Origin: Phytopythium helicoides
Taxonomy: Eukaryota; Oomycota; Peronosporomycetes; Pythiales; Pythiaceae
DNA length: 64,000 nucleotides
Reading direction: 5' to 3'
Assembly: GCA_024867545.1 (NCBI GenBank)
Contig: JANFNE010000067.1
Span: forward strand, 155,881-219,880
The notes beneath the pieces were generated by a model. That model was not told where the DNA came from. It ran no database searches and worked only from the letters and a program-made list of their open reading frames with translations. How positions within the stretch are numbered: the stretch's first letter is position 1; the number at the start of each line of letters is the position of its first letter. The translations under genes and the position numbers were made by a program. Of the stretch, positions 63,632-64,000 are shown piece by piece.

Positions 63632-64000
63632 GAGCAGGAATGGCCGAGTGCCTTTCTCCCTCGCAGATTACCGAGTGAACCCATGTTCACCCGCCGATCG
63701 ATCTGACATATCGCCACGGTGGATTTTCGGCCAGTAAGAGAGGCGACCAGAAGTGTGCAGCGACATGGGGCTTCGCTTCTCCGCTCGTCAACCCCCCAAG
63801 CACCTTCAATGCGATGGGGAGATCCCACTGTTGGTCATGGAGCTTCATGGTGGAGACTGGTGGTGGAGGTCGTGGCACCACCGATTGGTGCCATCTCGCA
63901 GACTTTTGCTGCGGAATTTGTTTGTGGACAGTCAATGACGGGCCAAGCCAAGGATAGAATGGGTCGAAATTTAGCTCCGAGGAGAAGCAACAGTGCCTGA
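63632..64000. other. Upstream region of LRRK-H, no gene seen
   Basis: Presumed promoter of LRRK-H running to the window edge. It contains a short perfect hairpin, TGGCACCA and its complement TGGTGCCA five bases apart, near 63874-63894. Open frames here show no domains. Confidence 0.4.

Overview
The window looks like nuclear DNA of an oomycete, most likely a Phytophthora-like species. The evidence is gene content: a GPCR-PIP-kinase fusion, LRR receptor kinases of the TKL type, a GP42-type transglutaminase carrying the Pep-13 motif, multi-membrane-span LRR proteins ending in WLGC, and flagellar genes (CEP135-like, DRC3). Introns are mostly 55-80 bp with GT-AG ends, and genes are tightly packed. 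No RNA genes, transposase, reverse transcriptase or CRISPR array were recognised. All exon models below were made by eye from splice sites, reading phase and comparison between paralogues in the window.

Layout. 1-16 kb: partial CEP135/TSGA10-like gene (-), SAMHD1-type dNTP hydrolase (+), membrane-anchored left-handed beta-helix protein (+), WLGC-A (-), small secreted protein (-), four-span membrane protein (+), DRC3 (+) and a GPCR-PIPK (+) with one apparent base insertion. 16-21 kb: WLGC-B and WLGC-C (-), in tandem. 21.7-33 kb: three head-to-tail LRR receptor kinases (+). The first has all catalytic motifs. The next two are pseudokinases whose 3' halves, introns included, are almost identical. 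34-42.4 kb: P5-type ATPase with a secreted-type ectodomain (+), voltage-gated K+ channel (-) with one apparent base deletion, and a decayed transglutaminase elicitor gene (+).

42.5-60.2 kb is a large inverted duplication. A 2-oxoglutarate dioxygenase gene (BBOX-like) and a second P5-type ATPase appear twice in mirror orientation. The inner arm (44985-49790 against 52855-57660) is almost identical, with paired coordinates summing to 102645. The 3 kb spacer holds a complete LRR kinase (LRRK-G). Kinase relics mark the junctions: a copy of the last 84 bases of LRRK-G (49707-49790), a frameshifted tail of an LRRK-H-type kinase (49791-49925), and a relic of an LRRK-G-type first exon (60219-60620) beside LRRK-H (60769-63631, -). 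An H-tail to G-head junction is therefore present twice, which shows that H-type and G-type kinases once stood head to tail.

Functionally the window mixes housekeeping and zoospore genes with fast-evolving surface and signalling families. The five LRR kinases share one exon plan (about one repeat per exon, all phase-2 introns) but differ in catalytic state: D and G look active, E, F and H look catalytically dead. Four genes carry a single-base frame problem (GPCR-PIPK, K+ channel, LRRK-G, LRRK-H), which may be assembly error or recent damage.
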